Shown: positions 7,606-17,136 of the stretch, in pieces | How positions within the stretch are numbered: the first letter of the stretch is position 1 | How the letters are laid out: the number at the start of each line of letters is the position of its first letter | Origin: Kitasatospora sp. MMS16-BH015 | Lineage (GTDB): Bacteria > Actinomycetota > Actinomycetes > Streptomycetales > Streptomycetaceae | DNA length: 64,000 bases | Direction: 5' to 3' | NCBI RefSeq assembly: GCF_002943525.1 | Contig: NZ_CP025394.1 | Location: forward strand, 1,922,001 to 1,986,000 | Position numbers and translations under genes: made by a program | Notes under the pieces: model-generated | Told to the model about the DNA's origin: nothing | Databases searched by the model: none | The model's input: the letters and a program-made list of their open reading frames with translations, nothing else

Positions 7606-9003
7606 TCAGCCCACCGAGGAGTTGTAGCCGTCGATGGCGGGCTGGAGCTCCTTCGCCGCGTCGGCCAGCGCCTGGTCGGCCGCCTTGGAGCCGCTGATCA
7701 CCTGCTCAAGCGCCGTCTCCACGCCCTTGCGCGCCTGCGGCATCACGCCGAGCAGGCAGCCCGCCGTGGCCGGGGTGGGCTTGGTCGAGTGCAGCACGTC
7801 GATCGCGGTCTTGAACTGCGGGTACTTCGCCACCCAGGCCTGGTCCTTGGGGTCGTCCAGCGCCTTGCGGTTGACCGGGAAGTACCCGGTGCCGGTGTGC
7901 CAGACGGCCTGCTGCGCGGGCTCGTCCAGGTACTTGGCGAACTCCCAGGAGGCCCGCTTCTCGGCGTCCGAGTGCCCGGGCCCGTCGATCCAGAGCGAGG
8001 CACCGCCGATCACCGGCCCACCCTGGTCACCGGCAGCGAGCTTGGGGAACGGCGCGGTGGCCACGGTGAACTTGGCCGACTCGTTGTAGCCGCGCAGCAC
8101 CCCGGTGGACTCCAGGTGGATCGCCACCCGCCCGGCCTTGAAGGCCGCCTGCGCGTCGGCCGTGGTCCGCCCGGTGTTGACGGCGTACCCGCCCTTGACC
8201 AGATCGGCCCAGGTCTGCAGGACCTGCGCCCCCTGCGCCGAGTCGTAACCCACCTTGGCGGCCTTGCCGTCCCGCCCGTTGCCCTGGTCGCAGTAGAGCG
8301 AGCCGGATTCGGCGAGCAGCTCCTCCACGAACCAGCCGTAGATCGCCGCGCCGAACCCGTACCGGGTGGTCTGCCCGCTCGCGTCCTTGACCGTCAGCTT
8401 CTTCGCCAGGTCGGCGATCTCCGCCAGCGTCCTGGGCGGCTGCGCCGGGTCGAGACCGGCGGCCTTGAACGCGTCCGCGTTCAAGTACAGCAGCGGCACC
8501 GAGGAGTTGAACGGCATCGAGGCCAGCTTGCCGCCGACGGTGTAGTAGTTGCGGATGTTCGGCTCCAGGTCGTCCAGGGAGTACTTGTCCCGGTCGACGA
8601 AGGCCTGCACCGGCACCGTCTGCCTGGAGTCGATCATGAAGCGGGTGCCCACGTCGTAGACCTGCACCAGCGAGGGCGTCGCCTTCTGCTGCACCGAGGC
8701 CTTGTACTTGGTCACCACGTCGTCGTAGGTGCCCTGGAAGAGCGCCTTGACCTCGATCCTGCCCTGGTGCGCCGCGTTGAAGGAGGAGACCAGCGAGTTG
8801 AGCACCGTCGCGTTCTGGCCGGTCATCGAGTGCCAGAAGGTCACCGTGGTCACCCCCTTGGCCTGGTCCAGCACGCTCGCGGCCGGCGCCGCGGCGTCAC
8901 CCGAGGAGCCGTCCGAGGAGCCGCTCGAACTGCACGCCGTGAGGGCCAGACCGGCCGCCGCCACGGTGGCCGCCAGCCGCAGGGCCCACGCTCTGCTGGT
9001 CAC
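7606..9003 (-). CDS. Sugar ABC transporter substrate-binding lipoprotein
   Basis: Extracellular solute-binding protein family 1 (MalE/UgpB-like). A signal peptide with lipobox LTAC is followed by a Ser/Gly linker, so the mature protein is lipid-anchored outside the membrane. VTTVTFWHSMTGQNATVLNSLV and WADLVKGGYAVN fit the family. I place the start at the GTG at 9003, because AAGGAG lies six bases upstream; the ATG at 9021 lacks a good site and would put that AAGGAG inside the gene. It is the last gene of a permease-permease-binding protein operon. The ligand, probably an oligosaccharide or glycerol phosphate-like compound, cannot be told from sequence. Confidence 0.9.
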   Translation of the reverse strand: MTSRAWALRLAATVAAAGLALTACSSSGSSDGSSGDAAAPAASVLDQAKGVTTVTFWHSMTGQNATVLNSLVSSFNAAHQGRIEVKALFQGTYDDVVTKYKASVQQKATPSLVQVYDVGTRFMIDSRQTVPVQAFVDRDKYSLDDLEPNIRNYYTVGGKLASMPFNSSVPLLYLNADAFKAAGLDPAQPPRTLAEIADLAKKLTVKDASGQTTRYGFGAAIYGWFVEELLAESGSLYCDQGNGRDGKAAKVGYDSAQGAQVLQTWADLVKGGYAVNTGRTTADAQAAFKAGRVAIHLESTGVLRGYNESAKFTVATAPFPKLAAGDQGGPVIGGASLWIDGPGHSDAEKRASWEFAKYLDEPAQQAVWHTGTGYFPVNRKALDDPKDQAWVAKYPQFKTAIDVLHSTKPTPATAGCLLGVMPQARKGVETALEQVISGSKAADQALADAAKELQPAIDGYNSSVG

Positions 9004-9043
9004 AACTGTTCTCCTTCTCATGAGGGTTACGAGCGGACGCGCT

Positions 9044-9862
9044 CTAGCGCACGGCACCGGCCGTCAGACCGCGCACGATGAAGCGCTGGCCGAACACGAC
9101 CAGCAGCAGGGTGGGCAGCAGCGAGAGCACCACCCCGGCCAAGGTCAGCCCCGGGTCGGCCACTTCGGCGTCCCGCAGGCTGGTCAGGCCGATCTGGATG
9201 GTCTGCATCTGCGCCGTGCGGGTGATGATCAGGGGCCAGAAGTACTGGTTCCAGGCCGACAGGAAGACGTAGACCGCGATCGCCGCCAGCGAGGGCTTGT
9301 TGAGCGGCACCAGCACCCGCCAGAGGAAGCGCCAGTGCCCGGCGCCGTCGATCCTGGCGGCGTCCCGGAGTTCGGCCGGGAACTGCCGGAAGGACTGCCG
9401 CAGCATGAAGGTGCCGAAGCCCGAGGCGAGGAAGGGCAGCACCAGCCCCGCGTAGGTGTCGGCCAGCCCCCAGCCTGACAGCGTCAGGTAGTTGGGGATG
9501 ATCACGGCCTCCCACGGCACCATCAGGGTGGCCAGGAAGACGCCGAAGACCAGGCCCCGCCGGCGCAGCGGCAGGAAGACGAAGGCGTACGCGGCCAGGA
9601 TCGAGGTGAGCAGCTGCGCCACCGTGATGATCCCGGCCGTGACGGCCGAGTTGAGGTACTGCCGGCCGAGCGGCACGGCGTGGAAGGCGGCCGCGAAGTT
9701 GTGGCCGGTCAGCTGATGCGGCAGCAACGAGGGCGGGTAGCCGATGAGTTCGCCGGGCGTCATGAACGAGCCCGCGATCACGTAGTACACCGGGAAGAGC
9801 ACGGCCAGCACCGCGACCACCAGCACCGCGTAGGTGAGTATTCGGCTCAGCGCGCGGCTCAT
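9044..9862 (-). CDS. Sugar ABC transporter permease, MalG/UgpE type
   Basis: Inner-membrane half of a carbohydrate importer, 272 residues with about six membrane segments. The cytoplasmic EAA loop that contacts the ATPase is seen at ELRDAARIDGAGHWRFLWRV. The ATG at 9862 overlaps the stop of the upstream permease gene (ATGA). The binding-protein gene follows 40 bases downstream. No ATPase gene is present in this unit; in streptomycetes a shared ATPase of the MsiK type usually energises such importers. Confidence 0.9.
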   Translation of the reverse strand: MSRALSRILTYAVLVVAVLAVLFPVYYVIAGSFMTPGELIGYPPSLLPHQLTGHNFAAAFHAVPLGRQYLNSAVTAGIITVAQLLTSILAAYAFVFLPLRRRGLVFGVFLATLMVPWEAVIIPNYLTLSGWGLADTYAGLVLPFLASGFGTFMLRQSFRQFPAELRDAARIDGAGHWRFLWRVLVPLNKPSLAAIAVYVFLSAWNQYFWPLIITRTAQMQTIQIGLTSLRDAEVADPGLTLAGVVLSLLPTLLLVVFGQRFIVRGLTAGAVR

Positions 9863-10764
9863 GCGTAGTGCACCTTCCGGTCGAGCACGCCGAACTGCGC
9901 GGCGGCGCAGGCGAGGACGACCACCAGGAGCACCACGGCCTGGGCACTCGCGGTGCCGAAGTCGCTGGAGCCGTAGGCGAAGGCCCGCTCGTAGACGGAG
10001 TAGACCAGGGTGCGGGTGGCGCCGTCCGGGCCGCCGCGGGTCAGGATGTGGATCTGGCCGAAGCTCTGCAGGGCGGTGATGGTGGAGACCACCACCAGGA
10101 AGAACAGGTGCGGCCCGAGCAGCGGCACGGTGACCGAACGGGCCAGCCGCCAGCCGCCCGCGCCGTCCAGCCGGGCGGCCTCGGTGATCTCCGGGGAGAT
10201 CGAGCCGAGCCCGGCCGAGAGCACCAGGATGTTGTAGCCCAGGCTCATCCAGACCGAGGTCAGCGCGACCGAGAGCAGCGCGTACCGCGAGTCGGTCAGC
10301 CACCCCACCGGCCCCGCCCCGAGCTGCCCGAGCAGCCCGTTGAGCACGCCCCCGGCCGGGTTGTAGAAGACCGAGAAGACCACCGAGGCGCTGGCCACCG
10401 AGAAGGCGAACGGCAGCGCGAAGGCCGATCGGAAGGCCCGCACCCCGCGGATCCGGCTCTCCAGCAGCAGCACCACCGCGAGCGCGCCGAGCACCCCCGG
10501 CACCACCGTGAGCAGCACGAACAGCGCCGTGGTCAGCAGGGTGCGGTGGAACTCGGCGGAGCCCAGCAGATCGGTGTAGTGCTTGAACCCGACGTAGCGC
10601 GAGGGTGCGCCGAACAGGTCGTTGGCGTGCGTGGAGAGGTAGAACGTGCGGACCAGCGGCCAGCCGAGGAAGAGGGCGAAGACGGCCAGCGAGGGCAGCA
10701 GGAAGGCCCAGGCGAGGCTCCGTTCGCCCCAGCGGCGGGGGCGGGTGGGTGGTGCGGTCGGCAT
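9859..10764 (-). CDS. Sugar ABC transporter permease, MalF/UgpA type
   Basis: Partner permease of the importer, 301 residues. It opens with a basic tail and the first membrane helix (LAWAFLLPSLAVFALFLGWPL), and it carries the EAA motif at EITEAARLDGAGGWRLARSV. GAGGTGA lies about eight bases before the ATG. It is the first gene of the importer operon, divergent from a TetR regulator across about 225 bases that should contain both promoters. Confidence 0.9.
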   Translation of the reverse strand: MPTAPPTRPRRWGERSLAWAFLLPSLAVFALFLGWPLVRTFYLSTHANDLFGAPSRYVGFKHYTDLLGSAEFHRTLLTTALFVLLTVVPGVLGALAVVLLLESRIRGVRAFRSAFALPFAFSVASASVVFSVFYNPAGGVLNGLLGQLGAGPVGWLTDSRYALLSVALTSVWMSLGYNILVLSAGLGSISPEITEAARLDGAGGWRLARSVTVPLLGPHLFFLVVVSTITALQSFGQIHILTRGGPDGATRTLVYSVYERAFAYGSSDFGTASAQAVVLLVVVLACAAAQFGVLDRKVHYA

Positions 10765-10989
10765 TGCGCTGTTTCACCTCATCTGACGTGGTGCCGGTCA
10801 GAACCGTGGCGTGCCCGGACGGCGTGGTGGCGATCCGGGGGTGACCGCCGGGTGTCCGCCCGGTGACGCGTTCGCGTCACCGCACGTGGCGGGGATACCT
10901 ACCCAGCGAACGGCGCCGAACGCCTCCGGAGGGCCACCCCACGTATCGTGTGGCCCGTGACCGGAGAAAGGACCAGGGAAGGGGCCGGG

Positions 10990-11604
10990 ATGGCCGAGCC
11001 ACGGACGCGGCGGGCCGCCCGCCCGCGCGAGGAGGTGTACGCCACCGCACGCGCGGCGATCGCCGAGCACGGGCTGGCCAAACTCACCATGGCCGCCCTC
11101 GGCAAGCAGCTCCAGATGAGCGCCGGTCACCTGCTCTACTACTTCGGCAGCAAGGACCAGCTGCTGCTCGAAACGCTCCGCTGGAGCGAGGAGCAGCTCG
11201 GCGAGCGCCGCCGCGCCGCCCTGAGCCGGGCCGCCGGCGACGGCTGGCGCCAGCTCGCCGCCTACGCCGACCTCTACCTCCCCGAGGGCCCCGGCGACCC
11301 GCGCTGGATCCTCTGGCTGGAGGTCTGGGGCCGCTCCCCCGCCAGCGCCGAGATCCGCCAGGGCCAGCTGGACATCGAGGCCCCCTGGCACGCCGACCTG
11401 GTCGCCGTGCTCGAAGCCGGCTACGCCTCCGGCGAGTTCACCCCGGCTGCGCCGGGCGCGAGCCCGGACGACCGCGCCGTCCAACTCCGCGCCCTGCTCG
11501 ACGGCTTCGCCGTCCCGGTCGCCATCGGCCTGCCGGCCGCCACCCGCGAACAGGCCGCCACCCAGGTGGCCGCCGTCAGCCGCGGCCTGCTCGGCCGCGG
11601 CTGA
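10990..11604 (+). CDS. TetR-family transcriptional regulator
   Basis: About 204 residues. The N-terminal helix-turn-helix is clear (IAEHGLAKLTMAALGKQLQMS then AGHLLYYFGSKDQLL), followed by an all-helical ligand domain. The ATG at 10990 follows GGGAAGGGG; an upstream frame to 10948 adds a short tail. It is divergent from the sugar importer and is the obvious candidate for its regulator, although LacI or GntR proteins are more usual for sugar operons. Its effector is unknown. Confidence 0.85.
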   Translation: MAEPRTRRAARPREEVYATARAAIAEHGLAKLTMAALGKQLQMSAGHLLYYFGSKDQLLLETLRWSEEQLGERRRAALSRAAGDGWRQLAAYADLYLPEGPGDPRWILWLEVWGRSPASAEIRQGQLDIEAPWHADLVAVLEAGYASGEFTPAAPGASPDDRAVQLRALLDGFAVPVAIGLPAATREQAATQVAAVSRGLLGRG

Positions 11605-11633
11605 CGCCCCGTCGCTCCCACCCCGTCTCTCGC

Positions 11634-11698
11634 ACTCCGTCCGGACCCACTCCGTCCGGACCCATTCCGTCCGACATCACACATCAATCCGTCCGACA

Positions 11699-11709
<11 letters not shown>
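11634..11709. repeat. 15-bp degenerate tandem repeat
   Basis: ACTCCGTCCGGACCC occurs at 11634 and 11649, followed by ATTCCGTCCGACATC (11664) and further TCCGTCCGACATC-type copies to 11709. The array fills the gap between the TetR gene and the PP2C-like gene and runs into the last codons of the latter. The inner TCCGGA palindrome could form weak hairpins between the convergent genes. Confidence 0.6.
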
Positions 11710-13579
<1,870 letters not shown>

Positions 13580-13906
13580 CTGGCGGCTCCTCGTTCCCTC
13601 TGCCGTCTGCCGAGCGGGCTCCGTGCCGAACTCGACGTCATTCTCCCCGTGGAGAACGACGCTGTCCGGGATTCGGGGACAACCGATCACCCGGCGGGGG
13701 CAGCTTCCGGCCGTCGGACAGAACGGGCACGGAACGCGAGAAGTCACCCCGGCCGGAGCGGCTCCCGGAGGCCGGTCCGATCCGTCCGACCTGCCCGGAA
13801 AGGCACCGAACAGGGCGTATTCCCATCCGCCACATGGCGAGAAGCCCAGAAAATGAAGGCCAGTAAGGGGCATCGCTTCACTCGTTCGGCTGATTAATAT
13901 GGGCGC
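13580..13906. promoter_or_regulatory. Divergent intergenic region with leader hairpin
   Basis: 327 bases between divergent genes. CGTCATTCTCC (13636-13646) and GGAGAACGACG (13651-13661) pair in 10 of 11 positions around CCGT, and would lie in the 5' leader of the PP2C-like gene. At the right end TAATAT (13895-13900) is a good -10-like hexamer but sits only seven bases from the ATG at 13907. I see no convincing gene here. Confidence 0.45.
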
Positions 13907-14452
13907 ATGACCGTGCCAGGAGCGAAGACGCCGCAGCTGGGGAGGGCCCTGCACGCGGCCCGCCCGGCGGCGCGCCTGTGGGCCCTGGTGCTGGTCGGTC
14001 TGCTGGCACTGCTGCCCTGCGCCGGACGGGCCCAGGCGGTCACCGCTGGGCCCGCCGCCGAACAGGCCGCGCAGACGGCCCAAGCCGCCCCCGTCACCCG
14101 AACGGCCCAAGCCGCCCCGACCACTCAGGTGGCCAAGAGCGCGCCCCGGCACCAGCTCAAGGCCGGCCACCTGGCCAGCCTGCTCGCCGACGCGGGCCTG
14201 CTCACCGGCCACGGCGTGCCGCAGACGCTCTGCGTCGCGGGCGACCAGCCGCCCCACCCGGGCGACGGCTGCTCGAACCACCCCTTCTGCGGCTCCGAGT
14301 CGCAGCTGCCGAACGCGCCGCCGCAGGCAGACGCCCCGGTGCCGGCCCTGCTGGTGCCCGCTGCGGTCCCGGCCTGCCCGGCGCTCGGCGCCTCCAAGCC
14401 CGGCGCCGTCCCGGCGCCCGATCTGCACGAGCTGCAGGTCCACCGGATTTAG
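13907..14452 (+). CDS. Exported or membrane-anchored hypothetical protein
   Basis: 181 residues with one hydrophobic helix near residues 23-43 (LWALVLVGLLALLPCAG), then an Ala/Thr/Gln-rich stretch and a cysteine-bearing segment (CVAGDQ, DGCSNHPFCGS). The helix followed by AQA suggests a signal peptide or anchor. I do not recognise a family. It precedes DUF3105 and DUF305 genes on the same strand with a 111-base gap. The histidine and cysteine content would suit metal binding, but that is a guess. Confidence 0.6.
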   Translation: MTVPGAKTPQLGRALHAARPAARLWALVLVGLLALLPCAGRAQAVTAGPAAEQAAQTAQAAPVTRTAQAAPTTQVAKSAPRHQLKAGHLASLLADAGLLTGHGVPQTLCVAGDQPPHPGDGCSNHPFCGSESQLPNAPPQADAPVPALLVPAAVPACPALGASKPGAVPAPDLHELQVHRI

Positions 14453-14563
14453 CGGAACCCACCGTCGACCCGTGCCACCCGGCCGGGCAGGCGGCTCCGC
14501 CCTCCCCCCGCTACTCCCCGCACACCGCCGCGCCCCTGCGTGGCGGGGACAAGGACACGTCTC

Positions 14564-15244
14564 ATGGGTTCCGCCTCCAAGCAGTCGAACAAGGCCGCCA
14601 AGCCGGGCAGCCGCCAGGCCGAGCAGAACGACCGCCGTGCCAGAATCGCCGCCCTCCGCGCCGAGGAGCAGCGCCGCGAGCGCCGCAACAAGTTCCTCGC
14701 CTTCGGCATCGCCGGTGTGCTGATCGCCGGCATGGCCGGCACCGGCATCTACCTGGCGCTGGACGCCAAGGACAAGCACGACGCCAAGGTGAGCGCGGCC
14801 AAGGCCCCGATCGAGGGCGTCAAGACCTGGGACAAGCTCTCCCGCAACCACGTGCAGACCCCGGTCACCTACCCGCAGACCCCGCCGGTCGGCGGCGACC
14901 ACAACCCGGTGTGGCTGAACTGCATGGGCACCGTCTACGACAAGCCGCAGCAGAACGAGAACGCCGTCCACTCGCTGGAGCACGGCGCCGTCTGGGTGAC
15001 CTACAACGCCAAGGCCACCCCGGACGACATCAAGACCCTCTCCGCCCGGGTGCAGAAGACCCCGTACTCGCTGATGAGCCCGTACCCGACCGAGCCGGGC
15101 ACCATCACGCTGACCGCCTGGGGCACCCAGCTGATCGTGGACAAGGCCGACGACCCGCGCGTCGCCCAGTTCTTCACCAAGTACGTGCAGGGCCCGCAGA
15201 CCCAGGAGCCGGGGGCCTCCTGCAGCACGGGGGCCATGGGATGA
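14564..15244 (+). CDS. DUF3105 membrane-anchored protein
   Basis: 226 residues. A charged N-terminal region (RRARIAALRAEEQRRERR) precedes one membrane helix (FLAFGIAGVLIAGMAGTGIYLAL), and the C-terminal domain lies outside. The domain carries the family features PPVGGDHNPVWLNCMGTVYD and HSLEHGAVWVTYN. The ATG at 14564 follows AAGGAC; the frame extends to 14540 but without a site. It overlaps the next gene (ATGA), so both are co-translated. The family's function is unknown; pairing with DUF305 proteins is common in actinobacteria. Confidence 0.85.
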   Translation: MGSASKQSNKAAKPGSRQAEQNDRRARIAALRAEEQRRERRNKFLAFGIAGVLIAGMAGTGIYLALDAKDKHDAKVSAAKAPIEGVKTWDKLSRNHVQTPVTYPQTPPVGGDHNPVWLNCMGTVYDKPQQNENAVHSLEHGAVWVTYNAKATPDDIKTLSARVQKTPYSLMSPYPTEPGTITLTAWGTQLIVDKADDPRVAQFFTKYVQGPQTQEPGASCSTGAMG

Positions 15245-15921
15245 CCTCCGACCACGACGAGCCGACGGCCGAGGCCGCGCCGGTGCGCTCCCGCCGCCGG
15301 GTCTGGTGGCCCGCCGCGCTGGCGGCGGCCGTGGCGCTCGGCCTGGGCGTGCCCGCCCTGGTGGCGAGCGGCTCCTCGGCCTCCGGCAGCTCGGTCTCGG
15401 TGCCGGCCAACGACTCGCCCGAGGCCGGGTTCGCCCGGGACATGGCCACCCATCACCAGCAGGCCATCGACATGTCCTTCATCGTCCGGGACCGCACCAC
15501 CAACGAGGAGGTGCGCAACCTCGCCTTCGACATCATCAACACCCAGGCCAACCAGCGGGGCATGATGATGGGCTGGCTCGACCAGTGGGGGCTGCCGCAG
15601 AGCAACGGCGTCACCCCGATGGCGTGGATGAAGATGGAGCCCTACCAGGCCCACGACGGCTCGCTGATGCCCGGCATGGCGACCAACGCCGACCTGGCCA
15701 AGCTGCGCACCCTCAGCGGCAAGGACGCCGAGATCTTCTACCTCCAGCTGATGATCCGTCACCACACCGGTGGCGTGGAGATGGCCCAGGGGTACGTCGA
15801 CCTCAGCTCCAACCCGGTCGAGAAGCGCCTCGCCGAGTCCATGGTCAACGGCCAGCGCTCCGAGATCGACCTGATCACCCAGATGCTCGCGGAGCGCGGA
15901 GCCAAGCCGCTGCCCAACTAG
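15241..15921 (+). CDS. DUF305 exported protein
   Basis: 226 residues: a basic N-terminus, a membrane helix (VWWPAALAAAVALGLGVPALV), then the DUF305 ferritin-like domain with its His/Met-rich motifs DMATHHQQAIDMS and MIRHHTGGVEMAQ. Such proteins lie outside the membrane and are often linked to copper or oxidative stress, though the role is unproven. The start overlaps the DUF3105 stop. The stop codon TAG is shared with the insertion site: its TA is the IS630 target dinucleotide and its G is the first base of the element. Confidence 0.88.
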   Translation: MTSDHDEPTAEAAPVRSRRRVWWPAALAAAVALGLGVPALVASGSSASGSSVSVPANDSPEAGFARDMATHHQQAIDMSFIVRDRTTNEEVRNLAFDIINTQANQRGMMMGWLDQWGLPQSNGVTPMAWMKMEPYQAHDGSLMPGMATNADLAKLRTLSGKDAEIFYLQLMIRHHTGGVEMAQGYVDLSSNPVEKRLAESMVNGQRSEIDLITQMLAERGAKPLPN

Positions 15922-15945
15922 TGCCGTATCCGGCAACGTTCGCCC
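15921..15945 (+). repeat. IS630 left terminal inverted repeat
   Basis: Begins GTGCCGTATCCGGCAACG and ends TTCGCCC. It differs from the right repeat at positions 7 (T against C) and 11 (C against A) only. Confidence 0.9.
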
Positions 15946-16002
15946 CGTCGATGTGTCGTCTGGTTGCTGCGTCGGGCGGCACCGGGCGGTCAGAATGATC
16001 AC

Positions 16003-17136
16003 GTGGCTGAACGCGTGCAGGTTCGTGAGATCGATGACGACGAGGGCAGACGGCTGCTACGGATCGTCCGCCGGGGCACCGGGTCGGTGGTGACCTGGCG
16101 CCGGGCCCAGATGGTGCTGCTGTCCGCCCAGCGCATGCCCGTGGCGAAGATCGCGGAGGTGACGTTCACCAGCGCTGACCGGGTCCGCGACGTGATCCAC
16201 AACTTCAACGCCGACGGCTTCGACTCGCTCTACCCGAAGTACCGGGGCGGACGGCCGAGGACGTTCACGCTGCCCGAGCGGCGCGAGATCAAGAAGACCG
16301 CCAAGTCGAAGCCGGCCGAGCACGGCCTGCCCTTCTCGACTTGGAGCCTGGCCAAGCTGGCCGACTTCCTGGTCGCAGAGGGGGTGGTCGACGACATCAG
16401 CCACGAGGGCCTTCGGGTCCTGCTCCGCGAGGAGGGCGTCTCGTTTCAACGCGTGAAGACCTGGAAGACCTCCCGCGATCCCGACTACGCGGCCAAGAAG
16501 GCTCGGGTCGAGCACCTCTACGCTATCGCCGACGGCGAGGTCGTACCCGAGGATGGCGAGCCCGAAGTCGTGTTCTGCCTGGACGAGTTCGGGCCGCTCA
16601 ACCTCCAGCCCCATCCCGGGAAGCAGTGGGCCGAGCGCGGAGGCCGGCACAAGGATCCTGACCGCGAGCCGCGGCCGAGGCGGCGGGCGACCTACACCCG
16701 CCCGCACGGGGTCCGGCATCTGTTCGCCGCCTACGACCTCGCCAAGGATCAGCTCTACGGGCACGTCAAGAAGACGAAGAATCGGTCGAGGTTCCTGGAG
16801 TTCTGTCGCTACCTGCGCTCGCTGCACCCGGCGGACGTGCGGATCGCGATCGTCTGCGACAACTACTCGCCGCACCTGACGACGAAGCGGTGCCAGCGGG
16901 TCGGGACGTGGGCGGCGGCGAACAACGTGGAGATCGCCTATACCCCGACCAACAGCTCCTGGCTCAACCGGATCGAGGCCCAGTTCACCGCCCTGCGCTA
17001 CTTCGCCCTCGACGGCACCGACCACCCCAGCCACAAAGCCCAGGGCAGCATGATCCGCCGCTACATCATCTGGCGGAACAAGCACGCCCAGGACGAGCGC
17101 CTACGCAAAGTCGTCACCAGGGCGAACGTTGCCTGA
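16003..17136 (+). CDS. IS630-family transposase
   Basis: A 377-residue DDE transposase. The N-terminal helix-turn-helix region includes RRAQMVLLSAQRMPVAKIAE. The catalytic triad is seen in FCLDEFGPL (first Asp), IVCDNYSPH (second Asp) and SSWLNRIEAQF (Glu). The GTG at 16003 is the likely start; an upstream ATG at 15964 lies inside the element but adds 13 residues without a site. The 3' end overlaps the right inverted repeat. The frame is intact, so the enzyme may be active. Confidence 0.93.
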   Translation: MAERVQVREIDDDEGRRLLRIVRRGTGSVVTWRRAQMVLLSAQRMPVAKIAEVTFTSADRVRDVIHNFNADGFDSLYPKYRGGRPRTFTLPERREIKKTAKSKPAEHGLPFSTWSLAKLADFLVAEGVVDDISHEGLRVLLREEGVSFQRVKTWKTSRDPDYAAKKARVEHLYAIADGEVVPEDGEPEVVFCLDEFGPLNLQPHPGKQWAERGGRHKDPDREPRPRRRATYTRPHGVRHLFAAYDLAKDQLYGHVKKTKNRSRFLEFCRYLRSLHPADVRIAIVCDNYSPHLTTKRCQRVGTWAAANNVEIAYTPTNSSWLNRIEAQFTALRYFALDGTDHPSHKAQGSMIRRYIIWRNKHAQDERLRKVVTRANVA

